Made by a program: the position numbers and the translations under genes
Notes under the pieces: model-generated
The model's database searches: none
The model's input: the letters and a program-made list of their open reading frames with translations, nothing else
Told to the model about the DNA's origin: nothing
In this document: piece after piece, positions 11,256 through 21,946 of the stretch
Position numbering within the stretch: the stretch's first letter is position 1
How the letters are laid out: every line of letters begins with the position of its first letter
Assembly (NCBI GenBank): GCA_021397845.1
Contig: CM038046.1
Span: 4,383,001 to 4,447,000 of the forward strand
From: Areca catechu
Lineage: Eukaryota > Streptophyta > Magnoliopsida > Arecales > Arecaceae
Length of the DNA: 64,000 nucleotides
Direction of reading: 5' to 3'

Positions 11256-11487
11256 ACCTCATACGGGGCGGACTCCTCCGAGCCCGGGCGCAGATGAGTT
11301 GGTGGGGGAACTTCGTGCCGAACTCGACCTCGGCGGGAGCCGTTTGCTTCAGACAGTATCGGGCGGTGCGGTCTTGCCGACCCCAGCCTTGAGGACGTGG
11401 CGCTGATTTTGGCAGGAAAACTCACACGTAGCTCGCTCGCATTCGGCGATACCTGAGCCTGGCCACGTCACTGTCACGGCTGTAACA

Positions 11488-12436
11488 GGTAGCTTTATTC
11501 TAGAGTACTCTATAAGACATCCAAGATGAAAGATCATTATATAATGTAATATCTATAATCCATCAAACTTAGTGCTAGCACAATTTCAGTTTTCATATTT
11601 TATTTCAGTCAGAGTCATCATAATGGGAGCATTAATTCTATTGAATACAAATATACTAATTGCTAAACAATCTTTATGCAGTTAATCAATAGAAAAACAC
11701 ACATAATATATTTCAGAAAATCTTTATAAGCATTATTTTAATGAGAACCCTTGGTTCAATGCTACAATTTTTTTTTTATAAAAAAAAGTGATCCACATAA
11801 GGTATTTCTCTTTAACATATAATGCTATACAATCCCTTCTAAATATCTTACAGAAGGATCTTGTAAATTTTAATAAATGGACCACTTTGATGGTCACCAT
11901 CCATCAAAATTCACAAACATTTTAATAAGGGATCATTAAGTCATGACCTCTAAGGTAGCATAAGATATATAAAACGTCAATTAAGCTCATATACGATGCA
12001 ACATATTTGAAATACAAATAATAAATAAATAAATGTTTTAAATATAACAAGTTATTTTTAACAAGTGTACCATATGCATCACCATAAAACTCTCTTATAG
12101 ACAGAGAATATAATATACTTTAAGCTCCAATAATGAGATCAATATTGAAAATACATTTTTTTTAAAAAAAAAATCTCCTTTAGGTAGATAATTTTTTAGG
12201 CCTAATATATATCCCTCTTTAAAGAAATAAAGGTTAACACAATGAAGATACAAGATATTTGAAAATCTATCTCCTTTAGATAGACAAATTTTTTAAGTCC
12301 AATATACCTCCATCTTTGATATTTTGACCTAGTCAAGACCTCAATAACAATATTATTATTAACATAAAAATAACCGTATAATTAAAGATGGAAGGAATGC
12401 AAAATATTAGTCAATGGACATATATATAAATGATAT
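11488..12436. other. AT-rich spacer without recognisable genes
   Basis: About 950 bp between the Tat LTR and the copia LTR. The sequence is AT-rich with short poly-A and poly-T runs and TAAATAAATAAATA-type simple sequence near 12020. I see no ORF of note, no RNA gene and no clear transposon ends. Confidence 0.6.
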
Positions 12437-13870
12437 TGTTGGGTTTGCCCTTGATTTTGATGATTAACAAAATATTGAGTATATATTTTATACTAATGTT
12501 TCACTTGTGGTTATAAGTAACAGGATACAGGCATCTCAAATTCTCAAAATGAAAGTATCTTGAAGCTGAGCAAAATTCATGTTTTAAGAAGTCTTCTCAC
12601 CATGAAAAGGGTCTCAAAAATATTTAATTATGGTTTGCTTAAGTGTATTTAATGTTTAATTGCATATCTTTATGTTTTAGAAGTTTTTTGGCACTCATTT
12701 TGTTAATTTTTAGACCCAAGTGTCGACTCGAGATTGCCAAGTATCGACACCTGAGTGACTGGCATGCAAAAATCCCTAACTGGCATGCCAAGTGTCGACA
12801 CTTGAGTTTTAAGTGTCGATACCTAAGATACAAGTGCTGACACCTATAATCCAAGTATTGACTCAAGGCCTGAGATTTTTAAAAATACAGTACTTGCCTT
12901 TTTAGAGAATTTTTATATCAAGTGTCGACATCTAAGCTTCAAGTGTCGATACCTGAAATTCAAGTATCGACACCTGGGAACCAAGTGTCGACACCTGGAA
13001 GCCAAGTATCGACTCACGGGTTCTAACAGCTCTAACAGATCTATTTTTTGAGTTACAGATTTGATCTTTTCAAGCTCCCAACGGCTAGTTTTGATCCTCC
13101 AACGATCTCAAACCATTTTTTGGAAGTTTTTGAAATATTTAAGCTTCACCAAACTCATTCATGAAGCAATTTGAACTCCATTGAACACTCAAAAGTCAAA
13201 TTCCCTCAAGAACTTTACTTCCAAAATCCATAAAAGGAGAGATTCCCTGAAAAAGTCTACAACCTATCATTTCATCCTTCCAAAAGTGAGCTTGAAGAAG
13301 ATTCCAAAGAGAATACAAGACAAGCATCAACTAGAGCCTCAAAGTTTCTACATTCCACTCTTTAAAGAGAGTTTGATTGTGCTTTCATATTGTACCTTTA
13401 TCTTTATACTTGTTGACATAGCTTTCAAGGGTTTCTTAAAAGTAGGTTGTTGGTAAGCCAAAGGGATAAAACCAACTAGGGTTTAACTTGTGAGCCCGAA
13501 GATAAAACAAGTTGTGAAGGTTGTTGGTGAGCCTAGGTGACAAAACCAATTTGGGTTTTGACTTGTGAGCCTTGTAAAATAAGTCGGCTGTAATCTTGAA
13601 AAGATTATAGTGGAATTCCCAAGGGTGGCTTGGGGAGTGGACGTAGGTGCTTGGTTTGCACTGAACCACTATAAAACTTGTTGTTTGTGTATGTGATTGC
13701 TCTTCTTACTTCTTGCTCTTTATTTTTCTGCAAAGTATTTTATTGTCTTCTGTTGCATATCATTGAGTTATTCACATTGCTCACAAACACATTAAAGACC
13801 GGCACATAATTGCTTTAATTTTTGAAAGACCCAATTCACCTCCCCTCTTGAGCTCCATTTCTGGGCAACA
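12437..13870 (+). repeat. 5' LTR of the copia element
   Basis: It starts TGTTGGGTTTGCCC and ends CTGGGCAACA two bases before the PBS; TGTTG and CAACA are inverted ends. Length is 1434 bp. Aligned with 21947-22970 it shows strong similarity over the first kilobase, including 11 palindrome-like motifs. Confidence 0.88.
12717..13018. repeat. 21-bp-phased array of CAAGTGTCGACACCTG palindromes in the 5' LTR
   Basis: Motif starts are at 12717, 12738; 12789, 12810, 12831, 12852; and 12919, 12940, 12961, 12982, 13003. Within each of the three blocks the spacing is exactly 21 bp. The copy at 12789 is a perfect 16-bp palindrome, CAAGTGTCGACACTTG. Palindrome clusters in the cis-regulatory part of Sirevirus LTRs are known from maize, so a regulatory role is likely but not shown here. 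Confidence 0.9.
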
Positions 13871-13872
13871 AG

Positions 13873-13885
13873 TGGTATTAGAGCA
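13873..13885 (+). other. primer binding site of the copia element (initiator Met tRNA type)
   Basis: TGGTATTAGAGCA follows the LTR end CAACA by two bases. It differs by one C-to-T change from the usual TGGTATCAGAGC, which is complementary to the 3' end of the initiator methionine tRNA. Confidence 0.85.
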
Positions 13886-13928
13886 CCGGTACTCTACTTG
13901 TAGGTCCAATGATCTTGAGTGAAAGATC

Positions 13929-15629
13929 ATGGCAGTCCCAATAGATATGGGTGTTGTAGAAGGTCAAGCCTCTAACCATCCCCCACTATTTAATGGCACC
14001 AACTATACGTATTGGAAGACTCGCATGCGCATATTTATTCAAGCTCTTAATTATAATCTTTGGAGGACTATTGTTAAGGGTCCTCATCAGCCCACTATAT
14101 TGATTAATGGCATTCCCACTCCCAAAATGGAAGATGATTGGGATGAGAATTACATTAAGCAAATAGAGCTTAATGCAAAGGCTATGAATCTATTATTTTA
14201 TGCTTTAGATCCAAGCGAATTCAATAGAATCTCAAATTATCTCTCCACAAAGGAAATATAGGACACACTTGAAGTTATCCATGAAGGTACACATCAAGTG
14301 AAAACCACTAAAGTTAACATGCTCATTCACATATTTGAAATGTTTAAGATGGAACCTACTGAATCTATTAGTGAAATGTATACTAGGTTCACCAATATTG
14401 TGAATGGCATGAGAAGTTTAGAAAAATATTATTTTTAATGGTGAACTTGTCAATAAACTCCTTAGGTCTCTTCCGCTTCTTGGGATACTAAAGTCACTGT
14501 TATAGAAGAAGCTAAGGATGTCAACACTCTTCCTCTTGAGCAACTCTTGGGCTCATTGATGACTTATGAGCTCTCCTTGAAATAAAAAAATATGGACGTT
14601 GATAAGAAAAAGAAAGTGATAGCCTTCAAGTCCACCACAAGAGAAGAGTCAAGTGATGAGTCCAAAGAAGAGGATGAAGAAGATGAGACAGCTCTCACTT
14701 CTAGAAAGTTTAGGAGGTTTATGAGAAAGAAAAAGTATAACTTCAAGAAGAAATCTCAAAAGGGAGAGCCTAGCAAAGAGAAGGACAAAGAGAAAGAAAA
14801 GGAGCAGCTCACATATTTTGAATGCAAGAAACTTGGCCACTTCAAGATGGACTGCCCCTTACTTAAGAAAAGTAGAAGAAGGTTGAGAAAGAAAGCTATG
14901 ATGGCAACGTAGAGCGACAGTGAGGATTCAAGCTCCGAAGAAGAACAGCAAGAGGTTGCTAATTTCTGTCTAATGGCCAACAATGATGAGATAATATCTG
15001 AACCTGAATAAGAGTTTACTTTTGATGAACTACATGAAATTTTTGATGAACTCATGATTGAATTTCAAAAACTTAAATTAAAGCATAAAGAACTAAAGAA
15101 GCAAAAGTTGGATTTAGTTAAATCAAATGATAAGTTTTTAATTAAAAATGATTGCTTGCTCCAACAAAACAAGAAGTTAAATGATAAAATCATTTTTCTT
15201 GAAAAGGAAAAGGAAGATTTGAAAAAGAAAAATGATGTTGCATCAACTGAAGATTTTACTAAACAAAATAAAGAGATTTTGCAAGAAAACAAAAAATACA
15301 AAGATGAATTTGAAAAATTAAAACCATTTGTTGAAAAATTTACTTATAGTTCTGAAAAATTTAATATGCTTCTGAATAATCAAAGAGTTGTTTTCAATAA
15401 AGCTGGTTTAGGTTTTAAAACTCAAAAACAACAAAAGTTTTTCAAGAATTTCTTTGTGCCTGCTTCATCTTCAGTTACTTGTTATTCTTGTGGTAAAGTA
15501 GGACATAAATCTTATTTATGCAATAAAAGGAAATTAAGTAAAGCTAGAAAAGTTTGGATTCCAAAAGGAACCATCACCACTAACCTTAAAGGACCCAAGA
15601 TGACTTGGGTACCTAAAGTCTCCACTTAA
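13929..15629 (+). pseudogene. gag region of the copia element
   Basis: ATG at 13929. The first segment has the plant copia gag signature (FNGTNYTYWKTRM). A TAG at 14259-14261 falls where tryptophan is usual, frameshifts follow around 14430-14500, and further stops lie at 14910 and 15009. The first zinc knuckle (about 14815-14860) reads YFECKKLGHFKMDC, so its first Cys is replaced by Tyr. A long Lys/Glu coiled coil (15054-15400) precedes a second, intact knuckle CYSCGKVGHKSYLC (about 15480-15523). The two-knuckle, coiled-coil layout fits Sirevirus gag. The gene is non-functional. Confidence 0.85.
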
Positions 15630-15671
15630 TTTTTTTTATTATAGGTATCTCTTGCAACCAACAAAAGAAGA

Positions 15672-15925
15672 TTGTGGTATCTCGACAGTGGTTGCTCAAG
15701 GCACATGATTGGAGATGTGAAGCAGTTCTTCTCACTTGAGTATCAAAGTGGTGGTAATGTTATTTTTGGTGATAATGGAAAGGGCAAGATTGTTGGAATT
15801 GGTAAAGTCCATATCACCCCCTCTACTTATATAGATAATATTTTATATGTTGATGGTTTAAAGCATAACTTACTTAGCATTAGCAAATTTTGTGATAAAG
15901 ATTTTAAAGTTGTTTCGAATCTTCT
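15672..15925 (+). pseudogene. aspartic protease region of copia pol
   Basis: The segment begins WYLDSGCSRHMIGD, the plant copia protease active site Asp-Ser-Gly, and continues through FGDNGKGKIVGIGKV and LKHNLLSISKFCDKDFKV. The frame is lost near 15918-15925, where reading shifts to another frame for the next domain. In an intact element the protease cleaves the Gag-Pol polyprotein. Confidence 0.85.
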
Positions 15926-17020
15926 ATGTGCATTATTTCTAATCTGGATGACAATATCATCAAGTTTATTGGCCATAGGCATGGCAATATTTATATGGTA
16001 GATCTTGATGATCTACATGTTCAAAATGGTCAATGCTTAGTGGCAATGGAAGCCAAGATCAATGAAATTAGTAGGCTTTGGTATCGTAGACTAGGACATG
16101 CTAGCATGCATTTGATTTCAAAACTTTGCAAAAAGAATTTGATAAAAGATTTTCCAAAACTTAGTTTTGAAAAGGATAAGATTTGTATTGCTTGACAACT
16201 TGGAAAACAAATAAAATCATCTTTCAAGCCTAAAGGAGTAGTCTCTACATCTAGACCCTTAGAATTACTTCATATGGACCTCTTTGGGCCGACTAGATCA
16301 TCTAGTTTAGGAGGTAAAAAGTATGGTCTAGTTATTGTAAACGATTTCTCATGTTTTACATGGGTGATGTTTTTAGCACACAAAGATAAAATTTTTTCTG
16401 TATTTATTAGATTTCATAAAAGAGTTTCAAATGAAAAAGGTATTTCAATCATTTCTTTAAGAAGTGATCATGGTACAGAATTTGAAAATTCTGACTTTGA
16501 AAAATTTTGTAGTGAAAATGGCATTCATCATAACTTTTCTGCACTTAGGACACCGCAACAAAATGGGATGATAAAAAGAAAAAATAGAACTCTTGAAGAA
16601 ATGGTACGCACCATGCTTTGCGAAAATGATTCACCTAGATATTTTTGGACGGAAGCCATAAACACTGTATGTTATGTTTTAAATCATGTTTTGATCCGAC
16701 CTATTTTAAAGAAAATACCGTATGAACTTTGGAAGGGTAGAAAACCTTCAATCAAATATTTTCATGTTTTTGGATGCCGTTGTTTCATTTTTAATAATGG
16801 GAAGGATAATTTCAACAAATTTGATGCCAAATCAGATGAGGGTGACTTTTTAGGCTACTCTACATCTAGTAAGGCATATAGGGTCTTCAACAAAAGGACA
16901 CTTGTTGTTGAAGAATCCATCCATGTTGTGTTTGATGAAATTAACCAAAAATCTTCTAGAAAAAAGATATTCTTGATAATAAAACATGTACCAAAAGAAC
17001 TAAAAAGTAAGCAACAATGA
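15926..17020 (+). pseudogene. integrase region of copia pol, catalytic Glu replaced by Lys
   Basis: A pre-integrase zinc region (WYRRLGHASMHLISKLCKK) ends at a TGA at 16193-16195 exactly where the last zinc-binding Cys is expected. The core ORF starts at 16274 with Asp in HMDLFGP, then Asp in LRSDHGTEF; the third acidic residue, Glu in the usual TPQQNGxxER segment, is Lys here (codon 16574-16576, TPQQNGMIKRKNRTL). This is one G-to-A change. The frame is lost again after about 16980. Such an integrase would lack catalysis even if translated. Confidence 0.87.
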
Positions 17021-17093
17021 AGAATCTACCAAGGAGCAATAAGATGATCAAAACAATGAAAGATGACAAGATCAAGAAGGTGAAAACACATCA

Positions 17094-18740
17094 ATGCCTA
17101 ATCCTCTATCTAAAGAATGGAGGTATGCTCATGGACACCCCAAAGAACTTACAATTGGTGATCCATCTAAAGGGATAAGTACTCGTTCATCTCTTAGAAA
17201 TGTATGTGATTATTTAGCTTTTGTTTTTCAAATAGAACCTAAATTTATTGAAAAAACTGAAAATGATTGCAATTGGATTAATGATATGCAAGATGAACTA
17301 AATCAATTTAAAAGAAATAATGTTTGGACTTTGGTTGATAGACCCACTAATATTTCAATAATTAGTACAAAATGGATTTTTAGAAATAAACTTAATAAAA
17401 ATGGTATAGTTATTAGAAATAAAGCTAGACTAGTTGCCAAAGGATATAATTAGGAAAAAGGGATTGATTTCGATAAAACCTTTGCTCCTGTTGCTAGACT
17501 TGAGACAATTAGGCTATTGTTAGCATTTGCATATTTTATGGATTTTAAATTATTTTAAATGGATGCCAAAAGTGCCTTTTTGAATGATTTTATCGAAGAA
17601 GAAGTTTATGTTGAACAATCCCTTGGTTTTGAAAATCATGAATTTCCAAATCATGTGTTTAAACTTCATAAAGCTTTGTATGGTTTGAAACAAGCTCCAA
17701 GAACTTGGTATGATAGATTGAGTTCTTTCTTGCTTAAAAATGATTTTACTAGAGGTAATGTAGATACTACCTTGTTTTTGAAAAAGAAAAATGATGATCT
17801 TTTAGTAGTATAAGTTTATGTAGATGATATTATATTCGGTGCTACTAACGAGTATCTTTGTCAAGAGTTTGCAAAGATAATGCAAGGTGAGTTCGAGATG
17901 AGCATAATGGGAGAACTTAACTTCTTCCTCAGACTCCAGATAAAGCAAACAAAAGAGAGGATCTTCATCAACCAAACCAAGTACACAAAAGAAATACTAA
18001 AAAAATTTGGGATGGAGAACACCAAGCCATTAGGTACACCTATGATCTCCTCTTGTAAGCTTGACAAAAATAAATCAAGTAAACCTGTTGACCAAAAGCT
18101 TTATAGAGGAATGATTAGTTCATTGCTATATCTAACTGCTAGTATGTCAGATATTATGTTTAGTATTTGTATGTGTGTAAGATATCAGTCTGCCTCTAAA
18201 GAGTCTCATCTTTTGTCTGTTAAATGCATACTTAAATATCTATCTGGCTTTATAAATATTGATCTTTGGTATTCTAGAGATTCGTCATTTGAATTGATTG
18301 CTCATTCTGATAATGATTTTGCTGGGTATAAACTTGACAGAAAAAGTATTAGTGGAACTTGTCAGTTTATTGGAGTCAATTTGATTTCATGGAGTAGCAA
18401 GAAATAGAATTCAGTTGCTCTATCTACGATGGAAGCCGAATATATAGCAGCCAGAAGCTGTTGTGCTCAAATTCTATGGATCAAACAATAACTCGAAGAT
18501 TTTGGCATCAAACTAACTAAGATACCCATAAGATGTGACAATACTAGTGCAATCAATTTAACTAAGAATCCTGTGCAATATTCAAGAAGTAAACATATTG
18601 AAATAAGACATCACTTCATAAGAGATCATGTACAAAACTCTAATGTGATACTTGAATTTGTTGGTACTGATATTCAATTAGCTGATGTATTCACCAAACC
18701 CTTGAGTGAAGAGAGATTTTGTATGATTAGAAGAGGTTAG
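17094..18740 (+). pseudogene. reverse transcriptase and RNase H region of copia pol
   Basis: One frame throughout, with RT motifs (WIFRNKLNKNG, KARLVAKGYN, FAPVARLETIR, the MDAKSAFLN segment, ALYGLKQAPRTWYDRL), the catalytic YVDD at about 17817-17828, and RNase H motifs (HSDNDFAG, STMEAEYIAA, ADVFTKPL) ending at 18740. In-frame stops at 17451-17453, 17556-17558, 17811-17813 and 18405-18407, and one more near 18488, all stand where relatives have glutamine. That fits CAG/CAA to TAG/TAA changes. No frameshift is needed in this part. Confidence 0.9.
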
Positions 18741-18891
18741 GTATTATTGACCCATTCTCTTAGAACTCTGTCAAATTCAACTCTACCTAATTTATTGTTG
18801 CTCAAAATCACTTTTCTTTAGTCCTAAACAATTCCCTTATGTTTCCCTAATTTTTGAAAATTTTTCTGGATTTTATTGAAATTTTCTTGGC

Positions 18892-18982
18892 CAAGTGTCG
18901 ACACTTGACCTTTGGCAAAGTGTCGACACTTGATAAATTCCAAGTGTCGACAATTGACAAATTCCAAGTGTCGACACTCGGG
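18892..18982. repeat. internal cluster of the LTR palindrome upstream of the extra ORF
   Basis: Four copies of AAGTGTCGACAC-type motifs at about 18892, 18917, 18941 and 18965, spaced about 24 bp. The first is the perfect 16-bp palindrome also seen in the LTR at 12789. They lie between the end of pol and the extra ORF. The region from 18741 to 19647 otherwise looks like untranslated leader, rich in pyrimidines. Confidence 0.88.
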
Positions 18983-19647
18983 CGAAAAATACTATTTTTT
19001 AAGGCATCATTCGAACCTTTTATTTTGTCCTTTCTTCTTTCCTCGCGTGCCCTAGTGGTCCCCCAACAATCCTTAGCCCGCGAAACTGTGCTCTTCCCTT
19101 CATGCCCTCCAAAAATTGGTAAATCTCATCTCTTTTTTCCATGATTTTCGTTTGATTCATGATTTTTCACCGTTCTTCATCGATTTTTTTCATGATTTGT
19201 CCGACTTTTCATCGAAAATCACTGTTTTATCAAGTGTTCTTGGGTCGTGCTCGCTTTTTTTGATTTTCCCTCTGTTTGGACTGATCTTTTATTGAGTGAA
19301 TATGGTTCTTACTCTTGTTTAGTCTGATTTCACTGTTCCCTACCATTTTTCTCACTGTTTTTTCACTATTCACCGTTGATTTTGAACCAAAACCGGCCCC
19401 ATTTGCTATTTCCCCACTTTGGACCGATCCCTATTTAACTTTCTTCAATGTTTTCCTTGGATTGAATCGACACCGTGCTTCTCCTCCCACTGATTCCTCC
19501 CTTTTTGGCTCATTTTCTTGACCGATCCCCTGATTTTTGGCTCTCTTTTCCCCTTTTCTCCTCATTTCTTCTCTATTTCCTTTTCCTTTTTGGACTGTTC
19601 CTAGTTTCATATCTTTACTATTTCCTTTGCCTCCTTCAGTAGTTGTC

Positions 19648-21138
19648 ATGGGACCTAGAAAGCAGTTGGCATTTAAAAGGAAACCAGGTCAGGCATCAGC
19701 AGAGAGAAGAACAAAAGCAAGAAATGATGGCAACCAACAGACTAGTAGTACAGCAGCTCCATCTTCTCCTTCAGCAGAGAGAATATTAGGGAAAGTGATC
19801 GCAGCTGGTCATCGTGTAGATATGGGATTCTTTGACAAACAAGGCTTCCGAATTGCACAGGTTCTTGAGGCTGCTAGGTTGATCCCCTTCTGCACTATGC
19901 AGGAGAAGTTCTACCCACATATGATCCGAGAGTTCTACGGGAGTCTCGATTGCAGTCGAATGCTTTGGAGTGCGACTGTTAGGGGTATATGCATTCCAGT
20001 TTCAGAGGAGGTCCTGAGCCGTATCTGGGATATCCCGCATCATGGAATCATTATTCCATCTATAGAGGACCGTGAGGAGGCCTTCAGATGCATCTTAAAG
20101 TGCGAGGACATTCGCGGTGTGGCTACTGTCACCGCGAACCAGCTTTCTGTGGAGATGCACCTCCTACATCACATCACTACCCGGATTCTATTGCCGAAGA
20201 TCAGGAGATTTGACTTCATTACTGAGCGAGAGTTGATGGTGATGATATGTTTGGTACAGAGGATAGCGGTTGACCTTCCGGCTTTGATTCTAGCTCAGAT
20301 GAGAGACGCTGCCACTCAGAGGAGGCATTATTTACCTTATGGCATGGCGCTGACATGTTTGTTTCAAGCTTACTCTGTTCCTTTGGAGGGGGAGACCTCC
20401 AAGGACATCCTTCATACATACGTGTATGATGAGTGGTCTCTCCACCGCATGGGGTACATGATAATTTATGATCGTTGGGTGCGTTGTGAGTCTAGCCAGG
20501 AGCCAGATGAGGAGGACGAGATTCGTAAGGCAGAAGCAGGGCCATCAGGGCCTTCAGTTACACCTCCTCGATCAGCACCAGCAGCAGCCAGTGAGCCTGA
20601 GCCTACCACTCCAACTCCAGCACCCGCAGCTTCACCTGCTCCTCCTTCCACTTCAGTTGGTACATCCTTTAAGGAGATGGTCAGGCACGAGTTTGCAGAT
20701 ATCAAGAGTGAGATGATCAACTTGGGAGTCCATACCACTCAGCTACGTATAGAGATTGAGGGTCTTAGAGCCCGTACAGCTGAGGAGCATACTGAGATGC
20801 GACGAACTATGGAGGCAGGTTTTGCTCGCATTGAAGATTTATTGAGATCACTCCTACCTCCAGTAGCACCAGCATATCCACCCCCTCCTACGGATGATGA
20901 TGACAGTGGTGACCACCCTGACAGACATGATCACACATTTGATGGTGGTGATCGAGCTGATGATGGTGATGGCGATAGAGTGACAGGTGACAATGACAGT
21001 GATGATCGAGCGGATGACTTTGAGTTGGTCAGTCATGAGCGGATGACTTTGAGTTGGTCAGTCATGAGGCACAGACTCTTGCTGTTCAGCCTGATGATCC
21101 TTCCGATACACCGTTATCGATTGCTCCAGTTTTTGTGA
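19648..21138 (+). CDS. extra ORF in the env-like position of the copia element (putative plant transposon protein family)
   Basis: The ATG at 19648 (MGPRKQLAFKRK) is preferred to the upstream hydrophobic Phe/Leu-rich stretch, which starts at 19537 and looks like leader. Features: a basic Ser/Lys head; a globular domain of about 220 residues (GFRIAQVLEAARLIPF ... FYPHMIREFYGSL ... VRGICIPVSEEVLSRIWDIP ... HYLPYGMALTCLFQAY) resembling the 'putative plant transposon protein' domain (PF20167, from memory); a Pro/Ala/Ser linker; an amphipathic coiled coil (HTTQLRIEIEGLRARTAEEH); and an Asp/His-rich tail. A 29-bp tandem duplication (21008-21036 and 21037-21065) throws the last part out of frame; the alternate frame stays open to 21338. 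No clear signal peptide or membrane anchor is seen, so an envelope role is unsupported. Confidence 0.7.
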   Translation: MGPRKQLAFKRKPGQASAERRTKARNDGNQQTSSTAAPSSPSAERILGKVIAAGHRVDMGFFDKQGFRIAQVLEAARLIPFCTMQEKFYPHMIREFYGSLDCSRMLWSATVRGICIPVSEEVLSRIWDIPHHGIIIPSIEDREEAFRCILKCEDIRGVATVTANQLSVEMHLLHHITTRILLPKIRRFDFITERELMVMICLVQRIAVDLPALILAQMRDAATQRRHYLPYGMALTCLFQAYSVPLEGETSKDILHTYVYDEWSLHRMGYMIIYDRWVRCESSQEPDEEDEIRKAEAGPSGPSVTPPRSAPAAASEPEPTTPTPAPAASPAPPSTSVGTSFKEMVRHEFADIKSEMINLGVHTTQLRIEIEGLRARTAEEHTEMRRTMEAGFARIEDLLRSLLPPVAPAYPPPPTDDDDSGDHPDRHDHTFDGGDRADDGDGDRVTGDNDSDDRADDFELVSHERMTLSWSVMRHRLLLFSLMILPIHRYRLLQFL

Positions 21139-21650
21139 CACCTGCTGAGACTCTTCCACCGCCTTCCACTCGTTCTTCTAGGGTTGCACCCCGAGTAGGA
21201 CCTTCGACTAGGAATAGGAGTCATACTATCATGAAGACCCCTACAGCTCTAGTTCCTAGGTCTAGGATCACAAGTCTTATTTCCTTTGAGATTCCATCTG
21301 AGAGGAGTAGCTTCACAGATGACTATTCTAATGATTGATGTTATGTATTAGTTCTTATCTACATTTAGTGTTTATCTATGTGTTTCATGTTTATCTATGT
21401 TTGATGTTGTACTTATTATGTTTCAGTGTATGTTGATTGCATCAGCAAATTTTGTACTGAAAATACTTTTATATATATATGCAGACTAGTATTTTAGTTA
21501 CTTATTTGATTATTAAGCTTGGTTCATTTGCTAGCTTGTTCATTTACTCTAACAATGATTGAATTTATGTGTTTCATGTTTGAACTTTGCTCTGATACCT
21601 TAATTTTCTGCTCTGATACTGAGTATATCACGACCCCTATTGCATCAATT

Positions 21651-21946
21651 CAGGGGGAGTTTACTCCCTTTATTCTTTAATGTTGACAAAAAGGGGGAGT
21701 ACGGTATATAAGAGTAAGATATATATATATATATATAAGGTATATAAGAGTAAGATTCAAATTTTATTCAATGTTTCATATTTTGACTCATTTAGGGGGA
21801 GAGAAAAACTTAACTTCATACTTATCTTATATCTCTTCCTTGTCAAAACTATATTGTATGGGTGTGCATGTATTTTTAAGATCATGTTAATTGAAAATTG
21901 AATGCTTATATACTCAAGGTTTTGTCATCATCAAAAAGGAGGAGAT
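21651..21946 (+). other. multiple polypurine tracts before the copia 3' LTR
   Basis: CAGGGGGAGT (21651), AAAAAGGGGGAGT (21688), TTTAGGGGGAGAG (21791) and AAAAAGGAGGAGAT (21933, directly abutting the LTR) form a series. Repeated polypurine tracts upstream of the 3' LTR are a reported Sirevirus feature. Only the last one is in the position to prime plus-strand synthesis at the LTR edge. Confidence 0.85.

Larger units (their letters stand above)
1..11487 (-). mobile_element. Ty3/gypsy LTR retrotransposon, Tat superfamily, left end outside window
   Basis: Read on the minus strand the order is 5' LTR (9667-11487), PBS (about 9645-9664), gag, protease, reverse transcriptase, RNase H, integrase (9587 down to 4143), a tandem array, then an antisense accessory gene running the other way (433-2713). 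The 3' LTR is not in the window: position 1 aligns to a point about 60 bp inside the PPT of the related element at 35402-44730. Tat placement rests on the second, complete RNase H domain between the polymerase and integrase and on the long 3' region with tandem repeats and an extra gene. gag-pol carries four in-frame stops, so the copy cannot be autonomous unless stops are read through. Confidence 0.9.
9667..11487 (-). repeat. 5' LTR of the Tat element
   Basis: The left boundary is the TG of TGTTGCC next to the PBS spacer. The right boundary is placed at 11487, where GC-rich sequence ending GGCTGTAACA gives way to AT-rich flank and where AACA mirrors the TGTT start. That gives about 1.82 kb. 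The partner LTR lies outside the window, so the right boundary is inferred from the TG...CA ends and the composition change. The promoter-proximal U3 side (the right side, since the element is on the minus strand) contains the 122-bp repeat array. Confidence 0.65.

Noticed and set aside
10279..11425. Several overlapping Pro/Arg/Gly-rich ORFs on both strands
   Set aside because: They follow the 122-bp and 87-bp LTR repeats and GC-rich composition, with no recognisable domain.
12717..13018. Regularly spaced short repeats resembling a CRISPR array
   Set aside because: The repeats are palindromic LTR motifs with 5-bp spacers in a plant retrotransposon, and are present in both LTRs; no cas genes and wrong domain of life.
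19537..19647. Hydrophobic Phe/Leu/Pro N-terminal extension as a signal peptide for the copia extra ORF
   Set aside because: The stretch is pyrimidine-rich leader sequence continuing the composition upstream; the downstream ATG at 19648 begins the ordinary basic N-terminus, so an envelope-like signal is not supported.
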